The translations under genes were made by a program, and so were the position numbers. From contig NZ_CP114035.2 in assembly GCF_026898135.2 (NCBI RefSeq), forward strand, positions 5,869,501-5,933,500: a stretch of DNA of 64,000 nt, read 5' to 3'. Source of the DNA: Pseudomonas fortuita. GTDB lineage: Bacteria; Pseudomonadota; Gammaproteobacteria; Pseudomonadales; Pseudomonadaceae. How positions within the stretch are numbered: the stretch's first letter is position 1; each line of letters opens with the position of its first letter. Positions 20,370-29,291 of the stretch are shown here, one piece after another. The notes under the pieces were generated by a model. That model made no database searches, was not told the DNA's origin, and saw only the letters and a list, made by a program, of their open reading frames with translations.

Positions 20370-21776
20370 ATGTCGAAGTCGGTTCAACTCATCAAAGATC
20401 ATGACGTCAAGTGGATTGATCTGCGTTTCACGGACACCAAAGGCATTCAGCACCACGTGACCATGCCGTCGCGTGATGCGCTGGACGAAGACTTCTTCGA
20501 AGTCGGCAAGATGTTCGACGGCTCCTCCATCGCTGGCTGGAAAGGCATCGAAGCGTCCGACATGATCCTGATGCCGGTCGACGACACCGCCGTGCTGGAC
20601 CCGTTCACCGAAGAACCAACCCTGATCATCACCTGCGACATCGTCGACCCGTCGAGCATGCAGGGCTACGATCGCGACCCACGTGCGATCGCCAAGCGCG
20701 CCGAAGAGTACCTGAAGAGCACCGGCATCGGTGACACCGTATTCGCAGGCCCGGAGCCAGAGTTCTTCATCTTCGACGAAGTGAAGTTCCACTCGGACAT
20801 CTCCGGCTCGATGTTCAAGATCTTCTCCGAGCAAGGCTCGTGGATGACCGGCGCTGACGTGGAAGGCGGCAACAAAGGCCACCGTCCAGGCGTGAAAGGC
20901 GGCTACTTCCCTGTTCCGCCGTTCGACCACGACCACGAAATCCGTACTGCCATGTGCAACGCACTGGAAGAAATGGGTCAGACCGTTGAAGTTCACCACC
21001 ACGAAGTGGCGACTGCCGGCCAGAACGAAATCGGCGTCAAGTTCAACACCCTGGTGAAGAAAGCTGACGAAGTACAGGCCCTGAAATACGTCGTGCACAA
21101 CGTTGCCGACGCTTACGGCCGTACCGCTACCTTCATGCCGAAGCCACTGTACGGCGACAACGGTTCGGGCATGCACGTGCACATGTCGATCTGGAAAGAC
21201 GGCAAGAACACCTTCTCGGGTGAAGGCTATGCCGGCCTGTCCGACACCGCCCTGTACTTCATCGGCGGTATCATCAAGCACGGTAAGGCCCTGAACGGCT
21301 TCACCAACCCGTCGACCAACTCCTACAAGCGTCTGGTCCCAGGCTTCGAAGCTCCGGTAATGCTGGCCTACTCGGCTCGCAACCGTTCCGCCTCGATCCG
21401 TATTCCTTACGTCGGCAGCCCGAAAGCCCGCCGTATCGAAGCACGCTTCCCGGACCCATCGGCCAACCCGTACCTGGCCTTCGCGGCCCTGCTGATGGCC
21501 GGCCTGGACGGCATCCAGAACAAGATTCACCCAGGCGATGCTGCCGACAAGAACCTGTACGACCTGCCACCAGAAGAGGCCAAGGACATTCCGCAAGTCT
21601 GCGGCAGCCTGAAAGAAGCCCTGGAAGAGCTGGACAAAGGCCGTGCGTTCCTGACCAAGGGCGGCGTGTTCTCCGACGACTTCATCGATGCCTTCATCGA
21701 ACTGAAGTCGGAAGAAGAGATCAAGGTCCGTACCTTCGTGCACCCGCTGGAATACGAGCTGTACTACAGCTGCTGA
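20370..21776 (+). CDS. glnA: Glutamine synthetase type I
   Basis: Makes glutamine from glutamate and ammonia, the main nitrogen assimilation enzyme. The 468-residue product is a standard GSI-beta dodecamer subunit. Visible motifs are [10 protein letters not shown] near residue 50, the metal/ATP region [12 protein letters not shown], the [10 protein letters not shown] motif, and the adenylylation tyrosine in NLYDLPPEE near residue 397. GGAGG lies upstream of the ATG. An NtrC site and a sigma-54 promoter drive it, and ntrB-ntrC follow, the classic nitrogen-regulated layout. Confidence 0.98.
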   Translation: MSKSVQLIKDHDVKWIDLRFTDTKGIQHHVTMPSRDALDEDFFEVGKMFDGSSIAGWKGIEASDMILMPVDDTAVLDPFTEEPTLIITCDIVDPSSMQGYDRDPRAIAKRAEEYLKSTGIGDTVFAGPEPEFFIFDEVKFHSDISGSMFKIFSEQGSWMTGADVEGGNKGHRPGVKGGYFPVPPFDHDHEIRTAMCNALEEMGQTVEVHHHEVATAGQNEIGVKFNTLVKKADEVQALKYVVHNVADAYGRTATFMPKPLYGDNGSGMHVHMSIWKDGKNTFSGEGYAGLSDTALYFIGGIIKHGKALNGFTNPSTNSYKRLVPGFEAPVMLAYSARNRSASIRIPYVGSPKARRIEARFPDPSANPYLAFAALLMAGLDGIQNKIHPGDAADKNLYDLPPEEAKDIPQVCGSLKEALEELDKGRAFLTKGGVFSDDFIDAFIELKSEEEIKVRTFVHPLEYELYYSC

Positions 21777-21810
21777 TCTGATCGCCGCTTCGCGCCGATG
21801 ACATGATCAA

Positions 21811-21842
21811 GACGGCCTCCTTCGGGAGGCCGTTTTCGTTTG
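21811..21842 (+). terminator. Terminator after glnA
   Basis: ACGGCCTCC-TTC-GGGAGGCCGT stem followed by TTTCGTTT, 35 bases after the glnA stop. The remaining 290 bases to ntrB show only a GGTGCA half-site at 21886-21891 and presumably an ntrB promoter; nothing else was recognised there. Confidence 0.9.
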
Positions 21843-22132
21843 CGCCACACGCAGAACCCTCGCCCGCCACGCTATGCTCTATCTTGGTGCAAGATTGAGT
21901 ACAGTGCCCCGATTTGCTCCCCAATCTGGTTCACATTAAACGTTTCATCAAGACTTTCTGATCCGAATTTGCGCAGATCCAGGCCTTTATCGGCAAATCC
22001 CGCTTCTTTTCGGAGCTTTGGTTTGTTTCTTGCATTTTTTCTGCGGAGAGACACGCATCAGCCGATGCACCCCGAGCCCGGCCCTGGCCAAAGAAATGCC
22101 AGGCAAGCGCCAAAAGAGGTCAACGACGCCTT

Positions 22133-23218
22133 ATGACCATCAGCGATGCGCAGCACCGTCTGCTTCTGGACAACCTGACCACCGCCACGTTGCTGCTCAA
22201 CGCCGAGCTGCGCCTGGAATACATGAACCCGGCCGCGGAAATGCTGCTGGCCGTCAGTGGTCAACGTAGCCATGGGCAGTTCATCAGCGAGCTGTTTACC
22301 GAATCGACCGAGGCGCTCAGCTCGTTGCGCCAGGCCGTCGAGCAGGCGCACCCGTTCACCAAGCGCGAAGCGCAGCTCACCTCGCTGACCGGGCAGACCA
22401 TCACCGTGGACTATGCGGTAACGCCCATCCTCAACCAGGGCCAGACCCTGCTGTTGCTGGAGGTGCACCCCCGCGACCGGCTGTTGCGCATTACCAAGGA
22501 AGAGGCCCAACTGAGCAAGCAGGAAACCACCAAGATGCTGGTGCGCGGCCTGGCCCACGAAATCAAGAACCCCCTTGGCGGCATTCGCGGCGCGGCCCAG
22601 TTGCTGGCCCGCGAGCTACCCGAAGAAGGCCTGCGCGACTACACCAACGTAATCATCGAAGAGGCCGACCGCCTGCGCAACCTGGTCGACCGCATGCTCG
22701 GCTCGAACAAACTGCCATCGCTGGCCATGACCAACATCCACGAAGTGCTGGAGCGGGTCTGCAGCCTGGTCGACGCCGAAAGCCAGGGCTGCATCACTTT
22801 GGTGCGCGATTACGACCCAAGCCTGCCGGACGTGCTGATCGACCGCGAGCAGATGATCCAGGCCGTGCTCAACATCGTGCGTAACGCCATGCAGGCGATC
22901 AGTTCGCAGAACGAACTGCGCCTGGGCCGTATCACCCTGCGCAGCCGCGCCTTGCGCCAGTTCACCATCGGCCATGTTCGCCATCGCCTGGTCGCGCGGG
23001 TGGAGATCATCGATAACGGCCCGGGCATTCCACCGGAACTGCAAGACACCCTCTTCTATCCCATGGTCAGTGGCCGCCCGGACGGTACCGGGCTGGGCCT
23101 GGCCATTACCCAGAACATCATCAGCCAGCACCAGGGCCTGATCGAGTGCGAAAGCCACGCAGGCCACACCGCCTTCTCGATCTACCTGCCCCTGGAACAA
23201 GGAGCCACCGCCTCATGA
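22133..23218 (+). CDS. ntrB: Nitrogen sensor histidine kinase NtrB
   Basis: A 361-residue cytosolic kinase/phosphatase that responds to PII and controls NtrC phosphorylation. An N-terminal PAS domain (about residues 5-115) is followed by the H-box LVRGLAHEIKNPLGGIRGA with phospho-acceptor His142. The ATPase domain has IVRNAMQAIS (N box), DNGPGIPPEL (G1) and GTGLGLAI (G2). The stop codon overlaps the ntrC start (ATGA), giving fixed stoichiometry with its regulator. Confidence 0.96.
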   Translation: MTISDAQHRLLLDNLTTATLLLNAELRLEYMNPAAEMLLAVSGQRSHGQFISELFTESTEALSSLRQAVEQAHPFTKREAQLTSLTGQTITVDYAVTPILNQGQTLLLLEVHPRDRLLRITKEEAQLSKQETTKMLVRGLAHEIKNPLGGIRGAAQLLARELPEEGLRDYTNVIIEEADRLRNLVDRMLGSNKLPSLAMTNIHEVLERVCSLVDAESQGCITLVRDYDPSLPDVLIDREQMIQAVLNIVRNAMQAISSQNELRLGRITLRSRALRQFTIGHVRHRLVARVEIIDNGPGIPPELQDTLFYPMVSGRPDGTGLGLAITQNIISQHQGLIECESHAGHTAFSIYLPLEQGATAS

Positions 23219-24651
23219 GCCGAAGTGAAACCGTATGGATCGTCGACGATGATCGCTCCATCCGCTGGGTCCTGGAAAAAGCCCTGCAACAAGAAGGCAT
23301 GACCACCCAGAGCTTCGACAGCGCAGATGGCGTGATGGGCCGCCTGGCACGCCAGCAGCCGGACGTGATCATTTCCGACATCCGCATGCCGGGCGCCAGC
23401 GGTCTTGACCTGCTGGCACAGATCCGCGAACACCACCCGCGCCTGCCGGTCATCATCATGACCGCCCATTCCGACCTCGACAGCGCCGTGGCGTCGTACC
23501 AGGGCGGTGCTTTCGAGTACCTGCCCAAGCCGTTCGATGTGGACGAGGCCGTCTCGCTCGTCAAGCGCGCCAACCAGCATGCCCAAGAGCAGCAAGGCCT
23601 GGATGTGCCACAAAATCTGGCACGCACCCCGGAGATCATCGGTGAAGCCCCGGCAATGCAAGAGGTGTTCCGCGCCATCGGCCGCCTTAGCCATTCCAAC
23701 ATCACCGTACTGATCAACGGCGAGTCCGGCACCGGCAAAGAGCTGGTCGCCCATGCCCTGCATCGTCACAGCCCGCGTGCGGCGTCGCCGTTCATTGCCC
23801 TGAACATGGCGGCCATCCCCAAGGACTTGATGGAGTCCGAGCTGTTCGGCCATGAAAAAGGGGCTTTCACCGGTGCTGCCAACCTGCGCCGGGGCCGCTT
23901 TGAACAGGCCGATGGCGGCACCTTGTTCCTCGACGAAATCGGTGACATGCCTGCCGACACCCAGACCCGCCTGCTGCGGGTACTGGCCGATGGCGAGTTC
24001 TATCGCGTTGGCGGGCATGTGCCGGTCAAGGTCGACGTGCGCATCATTGCTGCGACTCACCAGAACCTGGAGTCGCTGGTGCAGGCGGGCAAGTTCCGTG
24101 AGGACTTGTTCCACCGCCTGAACGTGATCCGCATCCACATTCCGCGGCTGGCCGACCGTCGCGAGGATATCCCTGCCCTCGCCCGCCACTTCCTTGCCCG
24201 GGCCGCTCAGGAGCTGGCCGTCGAGCCGAAGATTCTGAAACCGGAAACCGAAGAGTTCATCCGCAACCTGCCATGGCCGGGCAATGTGCGGCAGATGGAA
24301 AACACCTGCCGCTGGATCACCGTGATGGCCTCCAGCCGCGAGGTGCTGATTGGCGACCTGCCCCCCGAGCTGCTGAACCTGCCACAGGATGCTGCACCGG
24401 TCACCAACTGGGAGCAGGCCCTGCGCCAGTGGGCCGACCAGGCGCTGGCACGCGGGCAGTCGAACCTGCTGGACAGCGCGGTGCCGAGTTTTGAACGGAT
24501 CATGATCGAGACGGCGCTCAAGCACACCGCCGGACGGCGCCGGGATGCGGCGCTGTTGCTGGGTTGGGGGCGTAATACCCTGACGCGCAAGATCAAGGAG
24601 CTGGGGATGAACGTGGCGGGTGGGGATGACGAGGAAGGTGACGAGCACTGA
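23215..24651 (+). CDS. ntrC: Nitrogen regulator NtrC (sigma-54 activator)
   Basis: A 478-residue enhancer-binding protein. The receiver domain has the phosphorylation site Asp55 (VIISDIRMPG). The AAA+ domain has GESGTGKE (Walker A), ELFGHEKGAFTGA (the sigma-54 contact loop) and GGTLFLDEIGDMP (Walker B). The C-terminal Fis-type helix-turn-helix is at AALLLGWGRNTLTRKIKEL. The start is the ATG overlapping the ntrB stop; an earlier in-frame start lies inside ntrB. Likely targets in this window are glnA and the nrsZ RNA. Confidence 0.97.
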   Translation: MSRSETVWIVDDDRSIRWVLEKALQQEGMTTQSFDSADGVMGRLARQQPDVIISDIRMPGASGLDLLAQIREHHPRLPVIIMTAHSDLDSAVASYQGGAFEYLPKPFDVDEAVSLVKRANQHAQEQQGLDVPQNLARTPEIIGEAPAMQEVFRAIGRLSHSNITVLINGESGTGKELVAHALHRHSPRAASPFIALNMAAIPKDLMESELFGHEKGAFTGAANLRRGRFEQADGGTLFLDEIGDMPADTQTRLLRVLADGEFYRVGGHVPVKVDVRIIAATHQNLESLVQAGKFREDLFHRLNVIRIHIPRLADRREDIPALARHFLARAAQELAVEPKILKPETEEFIRNLPWPGNVRQMENTCRWITVMASSREVLIGDLPPELLNLPQDAAPVTNWEQALRQWADQALARGQSNLLDSAVPSFERIMIETALKHTAGRRRDAALLLGWGRNTLTRKIKELGMNVAGGDDEEGDEH

Positions 24652-24674
24652 CTTATCGGTAAACCCGTAATCTC

Positions 24675-24782
24675 CCGGGGCTGCTTTGCAGCCCTTTCGC
24701 GGCACAAGGCCGCTCCCACAGGGGTTCGCGTTCTCCTGTAGGAGCGGCCTTGTGCCGCGAAAGGGCCGCAAAGCGGCCCCGG
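24675..24782. repeat. REP inverted pair after ntrC
   Basis: A ~108-bp near-perfect inverted repeat, almost the same sequence as the element at 10290-10397. It is likely to end ntrC transcription and separate it from nrsZ. Confidence 0.87.
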
Positions 24783-24797
24783 CTATTTCAGCCCCGA

Positions 24798-24836
24798 TGC
24801 ACCGATCCTGTGCCCGATGCACCGCTGGAAGGCACA
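24798..24836. promoter_or_regulatory. Paired NtrC-like sites upstream of nrsZ
   Basis: TGCACCGATCCTGTGCC (24798-24814) resembles TGCACC-N5-GGTGCA. A second TGCACC-headed copy follows at 24818-24836 with a poorer right half. They lie 80-100 bases before a sigma-54 promoter, suitable as an enhancer. Confidence 0.65.
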
Positions 24837-24897
24837 AACCCCCTCAAAACTCGGCCAAATCCCCCTCAAAGCCCAACATTCACGGGCTTTGCAAAAT

Positions 24898-24913
24898 TGG
24901 CACGCCCCCTGCA
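24898..24913 (+). promoter_or_regulatory. Sigma-54 promoter of nrsZ
   Basis: TGGCACGCCCCCTGCA matches the TGGCAC-N5-TTGCW pattern with one mismatch and correct GG/GC spacing. The predicted start is near 24924, just before three tandem modules. Confidence 0.8.
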
Positions 24914-24923
24914 ATAGCTAATA

Positions 24924-25105
24924 CATACCCAGTTTCGGGGGCCCTGGTACAGGCAGGCCGGGTGAACCCCTCTTTTATTCGCAGCACCGCCCGTTTTGGG
25001 GACCTCGGTACAGGCAGGCCGGGTCATCCCCCCTTTATACGCAGTAACCCCTTTTGGGGACCCTGGTACAGGCAGGCCGGGATATCCCCTCTTTTATTCG
25101 TGCAG
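24924..25105 (+). ncRNA. nrsZ: Nitrogen-responsive small RNA NrsZ (three tandem modules)
   Basis: Downstream of ntrC and a sigma-54/NtrC promoter lie three direct repeats with periods of 61 and 58 bases (units at about 24933, 24994 and 25052). Each holds the invariant 17-mer GGTACAGGCAGGCCGGG, flanked by GGGG and CCCC that can close a hairpin, then a U-rich CUUUUAUUCG-like tail. In P. aeruginosa the NtrC- and sigma-54-dependent RNA NrsZ lies in the same place (between ntrC and PA5126) and is processed into module-size pieces. The name rests on position, promoter and modular structure; ends are approximate. The 3' end runs into the convergent gene. Confidence 0.75.
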
Positions 25106-25531
25106 TTTCACCTGTACCCGCCAACGCCCATCGTCCTCTGCACCGGCCCACTCGCCGTGCAGGGGACGCGCGGCAATCACCGTCAGCAACAACCCTTCCT
25201 GACTCTTCTGTACCCGCCAACTGACCGGTTTGCCCTGCAGGCTCAATTGCCCCTGCTGAGCCTTGCCCTGAGCCTGGAACAGCAGCGCAACCGTGCCTTC
25301 CACATTCTCGCCATGCAGCTTGGGTTCTTCGTTGAACCACAGCGTCAGGCCATCCTGCACCACCTCCACCTGCTGCAGCTCACGCTCGTCGGGCGCGGTC
25401 AGGCGGCCGATCATCAGCCCTACCATCAAGCCGACAATCGCCAGTGACAGCATTACCCGTGGGAAGGCCTTCGAACGCACGTCCGGTTCAGGGGTAGAAT
25501 GCCCGTCATCTTCACGCTTGGAGCCGTGCAT
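25094..25531 (-). CDS. Conserved hypothetical single-pass membrane protein
   Basis: A 145-residue protein with a short charged N-terminus, one transmembrane helix (about residues 27-43, MLSLAIVGLMVGLMIG) and a C-terminal domain of about 95 residues rich in beta strands, probably periplasmic. It is the positional counterpart of PA5126 and no function is known. The stated ATG at 25529-25531 overlaps the divergent trmL start codon, with only a distant AAGGA. The true start may be the GTG at codon 18 or the ATG at codon 27. Its stop codon lies in the last nrsZ module. Confidence 0.7.
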   Translation of the reverse strand: MHGSKREDDGHSTPEPDVRSKAFPRVMLSLAIVGLMVGLMIGRLTAPDERELQQVEVVQDGLTLWFNEEPKLHGENVEGTVALLFQAQGKAQQGQLSLQGKPVSWRVQKSQEGLLLTVIAARPLHGEWAGAEDDGRWRVQVKLHE

Positions 25532-25991
25532 GTTTCACGTCATCCTTTTTCAACCAGAAATTCCGCCGAATACCGGCAACATCATTCGCCTGTGCGCCAA
25601 CAGCGGCTGCGACCTGCACCTGATCGAACCCATCAGCTTCGAACTGGATGACAAGCGCCTGCGTCGCGCGGGGCTGGATTACCATGAGTATGCCACGCTC
25701 AAGCGCCACGAGAGCCTGGCCGGATGCCTGGAAAGCCTGGGTAATCCCAGGCTGTTCGCCTTTACCACCAAAGGCTCGCACCCGTTCCATGAAGTGGGCT
25801 ATCAGCCGGGCGATGCCTTCCTGTTCGGGCCAGAGAGCCGCGGGTTGCCGGCCGAGGTGCTGGACAGCCTGCCGGCCGAACAACGCCTGCGCCTGCCAAT
25901 GCGGCCGGGGTGCCGTAGCCTGAACCTGTCCAATACCGTGGCGGTGACGGTGTATGAGGCCTGGCGGCAGAACGGGTTTGCCGGTAGCTGA
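25530..25991 (+). CDS. trmL: tRNA (cytidine/uridine-2'-O)-methyltransferase TrmL
   Basis: A 153-residue SPOUT-class methyltransferase acting on wobble position 34 of leucine tRNAs. The N-terminus MFHVILFQPEIPPNTGNIIR is diagnostic. The knotted SAM site is at LFGPESRGLP and LRLPMRPGCRSLNLSNTVAV. The start at 25530 has GGAG six bases upstream; any longer frame lies within the divergent hypothetical gene. It is followed by a REP pair and the terminator shared with secB. Confidence 0.95.
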   Translation: MFHVILFQPEIPPNTGNIIRLCANSGCDLHLIEPISFELDDKRLRRAGLDYHEYATLKRHESLAGCLESLGNPRLFAFTTKGSHPFHEVGYQPGDAFLFGPESRGLPAEVLDSLPAEQRLRLPMRPGCRSLNLSNTVAVTVYEAWRQNGFAGS

Positions 25992-26005
25992 TGCATTGGC
26001 AGGGG

Positions 26006-26093
26006 CGGCCTCTTCGCGGGGCAAGCCCGCTCCCACAAGGGTTGGGCGTACACAGTTCAACGTGGGAGCGGGCTTGCCCCGCGAAGAGGCCGG
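26006..26093. repeat. REP inverted pair between trmL and secB
   Basis: GGCCTCTTCGCGGGGCAAGC and complement face each other in the convergent gap. Confidence 0.85.
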
Positions 26094-26103
26094 AACAGGC
26101 AAC

Positions 26104-26131
26104 AAAAAAAGCGCCCCGAGAGGCGCTTTCT
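26104..26131. terminator. Terminator between trmL and secB
   Basis: AAAAAAAGCGCC-CCGAGA-GGCGCTTTCTT. The minus-strand reading gives a stem followed by a run of seven T, ending secB; it may also work weakly rightward. Confidence 0.88.
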
Positions 26132-26146
26132 TGATACCGGCAGTGA

Positions 26147-26632
26147 TTACTGCACAGTCGGCACTTCGCCCGCTTCCTGCATGCGCTGCATTTCTTGCGC
26201 GTACAGTGCGTCGAAGTTGACCGGCGACAGCATCAGGGCCGGGAACGAACCGCGGGTCACCAGGCTGTCCAGGGTCTCACGGGCGTAAGGGAACAGGATG
26301 TTCGGGCAGAACGCACCCAGGGTGTGGCTCATCGAAGCCGCATCCAGGTTGGCGATCAGGAAGATACCGGCCTGCTGCACTTCAGCAATGAAGGCCACTT
26401 CGTCACCGTTCTTGACGGTAACCGACAGGGTCAGCACCACTTCGTGAAAGTCACCTTCCAGAGCCTTCTGCTTGGTGTTCAAGTCCAGCGCAACGCTTGG
26501 TTCCCAGGTCTGACGGAAGATCTGCGGGCTTTTCGGGGCCTCGAACGACAGGTCGCGCACATAGATGCGCTGCAGGGAGAACTGAGGGCTGTTGTCTTCT
26601 GCAGCAGCGCCGTTGGTCTGTTGGTCAGTCAT
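26147..26632 (-). CDS. secB: Protein-export chaperone SecB
   Basis: A 161-residue cytosolic tetrameric chaperone that keeps precursors unfolded and hands them to SecA. Conserved segments include [16 protein letters not shown] (about residues 21-36), the [16 protein letters not shown] strand and [11 protein letters not shown]. The C-terminal tail is short. It is the last gene of the leftward cluster yibN-grxC-secB, with 39 bases after grxC, and is followed by a strong terminator. The same trio is conserved in enterics. Confidence 0.97.
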   Translation of the reverse strand: MTDQQTNGAAAEDNSPQFSLQRIYVRDLSFEAPKSPQIFRQTWEPSVALDLNTKQKALEGDFHEVVLTLSVTVKNGDEVAFIAEVQQAGIFLIANLDAASMSHTLGAFCPNILFPYARETLDSLVTRGSFPALMLSPVNFDALYAQEMQRMQEAGEVPTVQ

Positions 26633-26671
26633 GGCAGGTCCTTATCCTAATGTTTTTGAATGCAGTGCAAA

Positions 26672-26926
26672 TCAGGCCGCCAGCAGCGCGTCGAGCTTGC
26701 CAGCGCGCTCCAGGGCATAGAGGTCATCGCATCCACCGACGTGGGTGCTGCCGATCCAGATCTGCGGCACCGACGTACGGCCGGCCTTCTGGCTCATCTC
26801 GGCGCGAACCTGCGGCTTGCCGTCGACCTTGATTTCCTGGAAGGCCACGCCCTTGCTCTCGAGCAGGTACTTGGCGCGCATGCAGTAGGGGCAGTAGTCG
26901 CTGGAATAGACGATGACGGGCTTCAT
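26672..26926 (-). CDS. grxC: Glutaredoxin 3
   Basis: An 84-residue dithiol glutaredoxin with the active site CPYC (Cys14 and Cys17 in SSDYCPYCMRAK), the cis-proline motif TSVPQIWIG and the glutathione-binding GGCDDL. It reduces disulfides using glutathione and can serve ribonucleotide reductase. It begins one base after the stop codon of the YibN-like gene, so they are tightly co-transcribed. Confidence 0.96.
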   Translation of the reverse strand: MKPVIVYSSDYCPYCMRAKYLLESKGVAFQEIKVDGKPQVRAEMSQKAGRTSVPQIWIGSTHVGGCDDLYALERAGKLDALLAA

Positions 26927-26927
26927 A

Positions 26928-27341
26928 TCACTTCACCAGGGGCAGGTTATCGGCTTTCCAGCTGGAAACGCCACCGCTCAGTTTGGCAGCGGTGTAGCCA
27001 GCCTTGAGCAGTTCGCGGCAGTGGGTGCCGGACTGCTGGCCCATTGCGTCGACAACGATCAGGGTCTTCTCTTTGTGCTTTTCCAGCTCGCTCATGCGAG
27101 CGGCCAGCTTGTCCTGCGGAATGTTGATGGCACCGACGATGTGGCCAGCGGCGTATTCCTTGGCAGTACGGATGTCGATGACCAGGCCCTTGTCGGCGTT
27201 GACCAGGGCGGTCAGTTGGCCATTGCTCAGGCTCTGGCCGCCGCGGCGGATTTCGTTGAGCAGCAGCAGGACCAGCAGAACAACGAAAATCGCAACCAGG
27301 ATGTAGTGATCTGTCGCGAATTGAATCAGGTGAGCAACCAT
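26928..27341 (-). CDS. yibN: YibN-like membrane-anchored rhodanese-fold protein (no catalytic Cys)
   Basis: A 137-residue protein with one N-terminal transmembrane helix (about residues 11-27) and a cytoplasmic rhodanese domain. The CH2A-like VIDIRTAKEYAAGHIVGAINIP segment is good. Where active rhodaneses have a Cys-containing loop (CxxGxRS), this protein reads VVDAMGQQS, so the catalytic cysteine is replaced by Asp. E. coli YibN, at the same locus, also lacks it. A scaffold or interaction role at the membrane is therefore more likely than sulfur transfer. The ATG at 27341 is divergent from gpmI. Confidence 0.85.
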   Translation of the reverse strand: MVAHLIQFATDHYILVAIFVVLLVLLLLNEIRRGGQSLSNGQLTALVNADKGLVIDIRTAKEYAAGHIVGAINIPQDKLAARMSELEKHKEKTLIVVDAMGQQSGTHCRELLKAGYTAAKLSGGVSSWKADNLPLVK

Positions 27342-27547
27342 CAGCGGTGTTCCAGGCGATTGAAAATGCCGGCCAGTATACACAGCCCCCCAGTACCACC
27401 AAAGCCCGACGGGCGGGCTGCAAAGGTACCTTCATGTTGCCGCATTGGCCGCGCTGGTCAGGGAACAGGACGAATATTCGCCGCAGGTGGCGTATTTGCC
27501 CTAAAATGCGTGTCTTTATCATCTTTGAACAACCGTGAGTTTGATTG

Positions 27548-29083
27548 ATGACGAGTACGCCCAAACCCCTGGTCCTGATCATCCTGGATGGCTTCGGCCA
27601 CAGTGAAATCCCCGAACACAACGCCATCTTTGCCGCCAATACGCCGGTTTATGATCGCCTGCGCGCCACCCGGCCGCATGGGCTCATTTCCGGCTCGGGC
27701 ATGGATGTCGGCCTGCCGGACGGGCAGATGGGCAACTCCGAAGTCGGTCACATGAACCTGGGGGCCGGCCGCGTCGTCTACCAGGACTTCACCCGCGTCA
27801 CCAAAGCCATCCGCGATGGCGAGTTCTTCGAGAACCCGGTGCTCACTGGCGCCGTGGACAAGGCAACCAGTGCCGGCAAGGCCGTTCACATTCTCGGCCT
27901 GCTGTCTGATGGCGGCGTGCACAGCCACCAGGACCACCTGGTTGCCATGGCGGAACTGGCTGCGCAGCGCGGGGCAGAAAAGATCTACCTGCACGCCTTC
28001 CTCGATGGCCGCGACACCCCGCCACGCAGCGCCCAGTCGTCCATCGAACTGATCGACGCCACCTTCGCCAGGCTGGGCAAGGGCCGCATCGCCAGCCTGA
28101 TCGGCCGCTACTTTGCCATGGACCGCGACAACCGCTGGGACCGTGTCAGCGCCGCCTACAACCTGATCGTCGACAGCACCGCCGAGTACACCGCCGACAC
28201 CGCCCAGGCCGGCCTGGAAGCGGCCTATGCCCGTGACGAGAGCGACGAGTTCGTCAAGGCCACGCGCATTGGCGAGGCGGTCAAGGTTGAAGATGGCGAC
28301 GCCGTGATCTTCATGAACTTCCGCGCCGACCGCGCCCGCGAGCTGTCGCGTGCGTTTGTGGAAACCGACTTCAGCGAGTTCCCACGCGCCCGCCTGCCAA
28401 AACTGGCGGCCTACATCGGCCTGACCCAGTATTCGGCCAAGATCCCGGCCCCGGCGGCTTTTGCACCCTCCAGCCTGAACAATGTGCTGGGCGAGTACCT
28501 GGCCAAGAACGGCAAGACCCAGCTGCGCATCGCCGAGACCGAGAAGTACGCCCACGTTACCTTCTTCTTCTCGGGCGGGCGTGAAGAGCCGTTTGAAGGT
28601 GAAGAACGCATTCTGATCCCGTCGCCGAAGGTCGCCACCTACGACCTGCAGCCGGAGATGAACGCGCCGCAAGTGACCGATCGCATTGTCGAAGCCATTG
28701 AGCAGCAGCGTTACGATGTGATCGTGGTCAACTACGCCAACGGTGACATGGTTGGCCACACAGGCGTGTTCGAGGCAGCGGTCAAGGCGGTCGAAGCGCT
28801 GGATACCTGTGTAGGGCGCATTGTCGAAGCACTGGAGAAGGTAGACGGCGAAGCGCTGATTACCGCCGACCATGGCAACGTCGAGCAGATGGAAGACGAA
28901 TGCACCGGCCAGGCGCACACCGCGCACACCACCGAGCCGGTGCCGTTCATCTATGTGGGCAAGCGCAACGTCAAGGTACGCGAAGGCGGTGTGCTGGCCG
29001 ATGTGGCACCGACCATGCTGAAGCTGCTGGGGCTGGAAAAGCCGGTGGAAATGACCGGGACGTCGATCCTGATCGACGCCTGA
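27548..29083 (+). CDS. gpmI: 2,3-bisphosphoglycerate-independent phosphoglycerate mutase
   Basis: Interconverts 3- and 2-phosphoglycerate using two manganese ions. The 511-residue product has LIILDGFG at the N-terminus with the first metal Asp, and the catalytic serine in [15 protein letters not shown] near residue 63. Downstream motifs are [17 protein letters not shown] and [10 protein letters not shown]. The ATG at 27548 is preferred over an in-frame TTG one codon earlier. A REP pair separates it from envC, but the gene order gpmI-envC-yibQ is conserved with E. coli. Confidence 0.96.
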   Translation: MTSTPKPLVLIILDGFGHSEIPEHNAIFAANTPVYDRLRATRPHGLISGSGMDVGLPDGQMGNSEVGHMNLGAGRVVYQDFTRVTKAIRDGEFFENPVLTGAVDKATSAGKAVHILGLLSDGGVHSHQDHLVAMAELAAQRGAEKIYLHAFLDGRDTPPRSAQSSIELIDATFARLGKGRIASLIGRYFAMDRDNRWDRVSAAYNLIVDSTAEYTADTAQAGLEAAYARDESDEFVKATRIGEAVKVEDGDAVIFMNFRADRARELSRAFVETDFSEFPRARLPKLAAYIGLTQYSAKIPAPAAFAPSSLNNVLGEYLAKNGKTQLRIAETEKYAHVTFFFSGGREEPFEGEERILIPSPKVATYDLQPEMNAPQVTDRIVEAIEQQRYDVIVVNYANGDMVGHTGVFEAAVKAVEALDTCVGRIVEALEKVDGEALITADHGNVEQMEDECTGQAHTAHTTEPVPFIYVGKRNVKVREGGVLADVAPTMLKLLGLEKPVEMTGTSILIDA

Positions 29084-29089
29084 TTGGCG

Positions 29090-29179
29090 CCATTCGCGGG
29101 ACAAGCCCGCTCCCACAACGCACTGCGTGGGTACCTGTGGGAGCGGGCTTGCCCCGCGAATGGGCCGCAAAGCGGCCCC
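29090..29179. repeat. REP inverted pair between gpmI and envC
   Basis: ATTCGCGGGACAAGCCCGCT and complement face each other immediately after the gpmI stop. Confidence 0.85.
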
Positions 29180-29291
29180 GATCGCACATGACTTCCAGAC
29201 CAACGCCCCACTGCACCCGCAGCGAGGCGTTTTTTTTGCCTGCCCGGGCGGGCATACTAGGCCGGTCTCCATCCTTGGTACGCCAAACCCC

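Noticed and set aside
21872..22054. Possible 60-residue minus-strand protein in the glnA-ntrB gap
   Set aside because: GTG start without a ribosome site, no recognisable domain, and it lies in the expected ntrB promoter region.
24933..25105. Three spaced direct repeats resembling a tiny CRISPR array
   Set aside because: Units are about 60 nt with similarity running through the whole unit, spacers are not unique, there are no cas genes, and a sigma-54 promoter precedes them. A modular small RNA explains them better.
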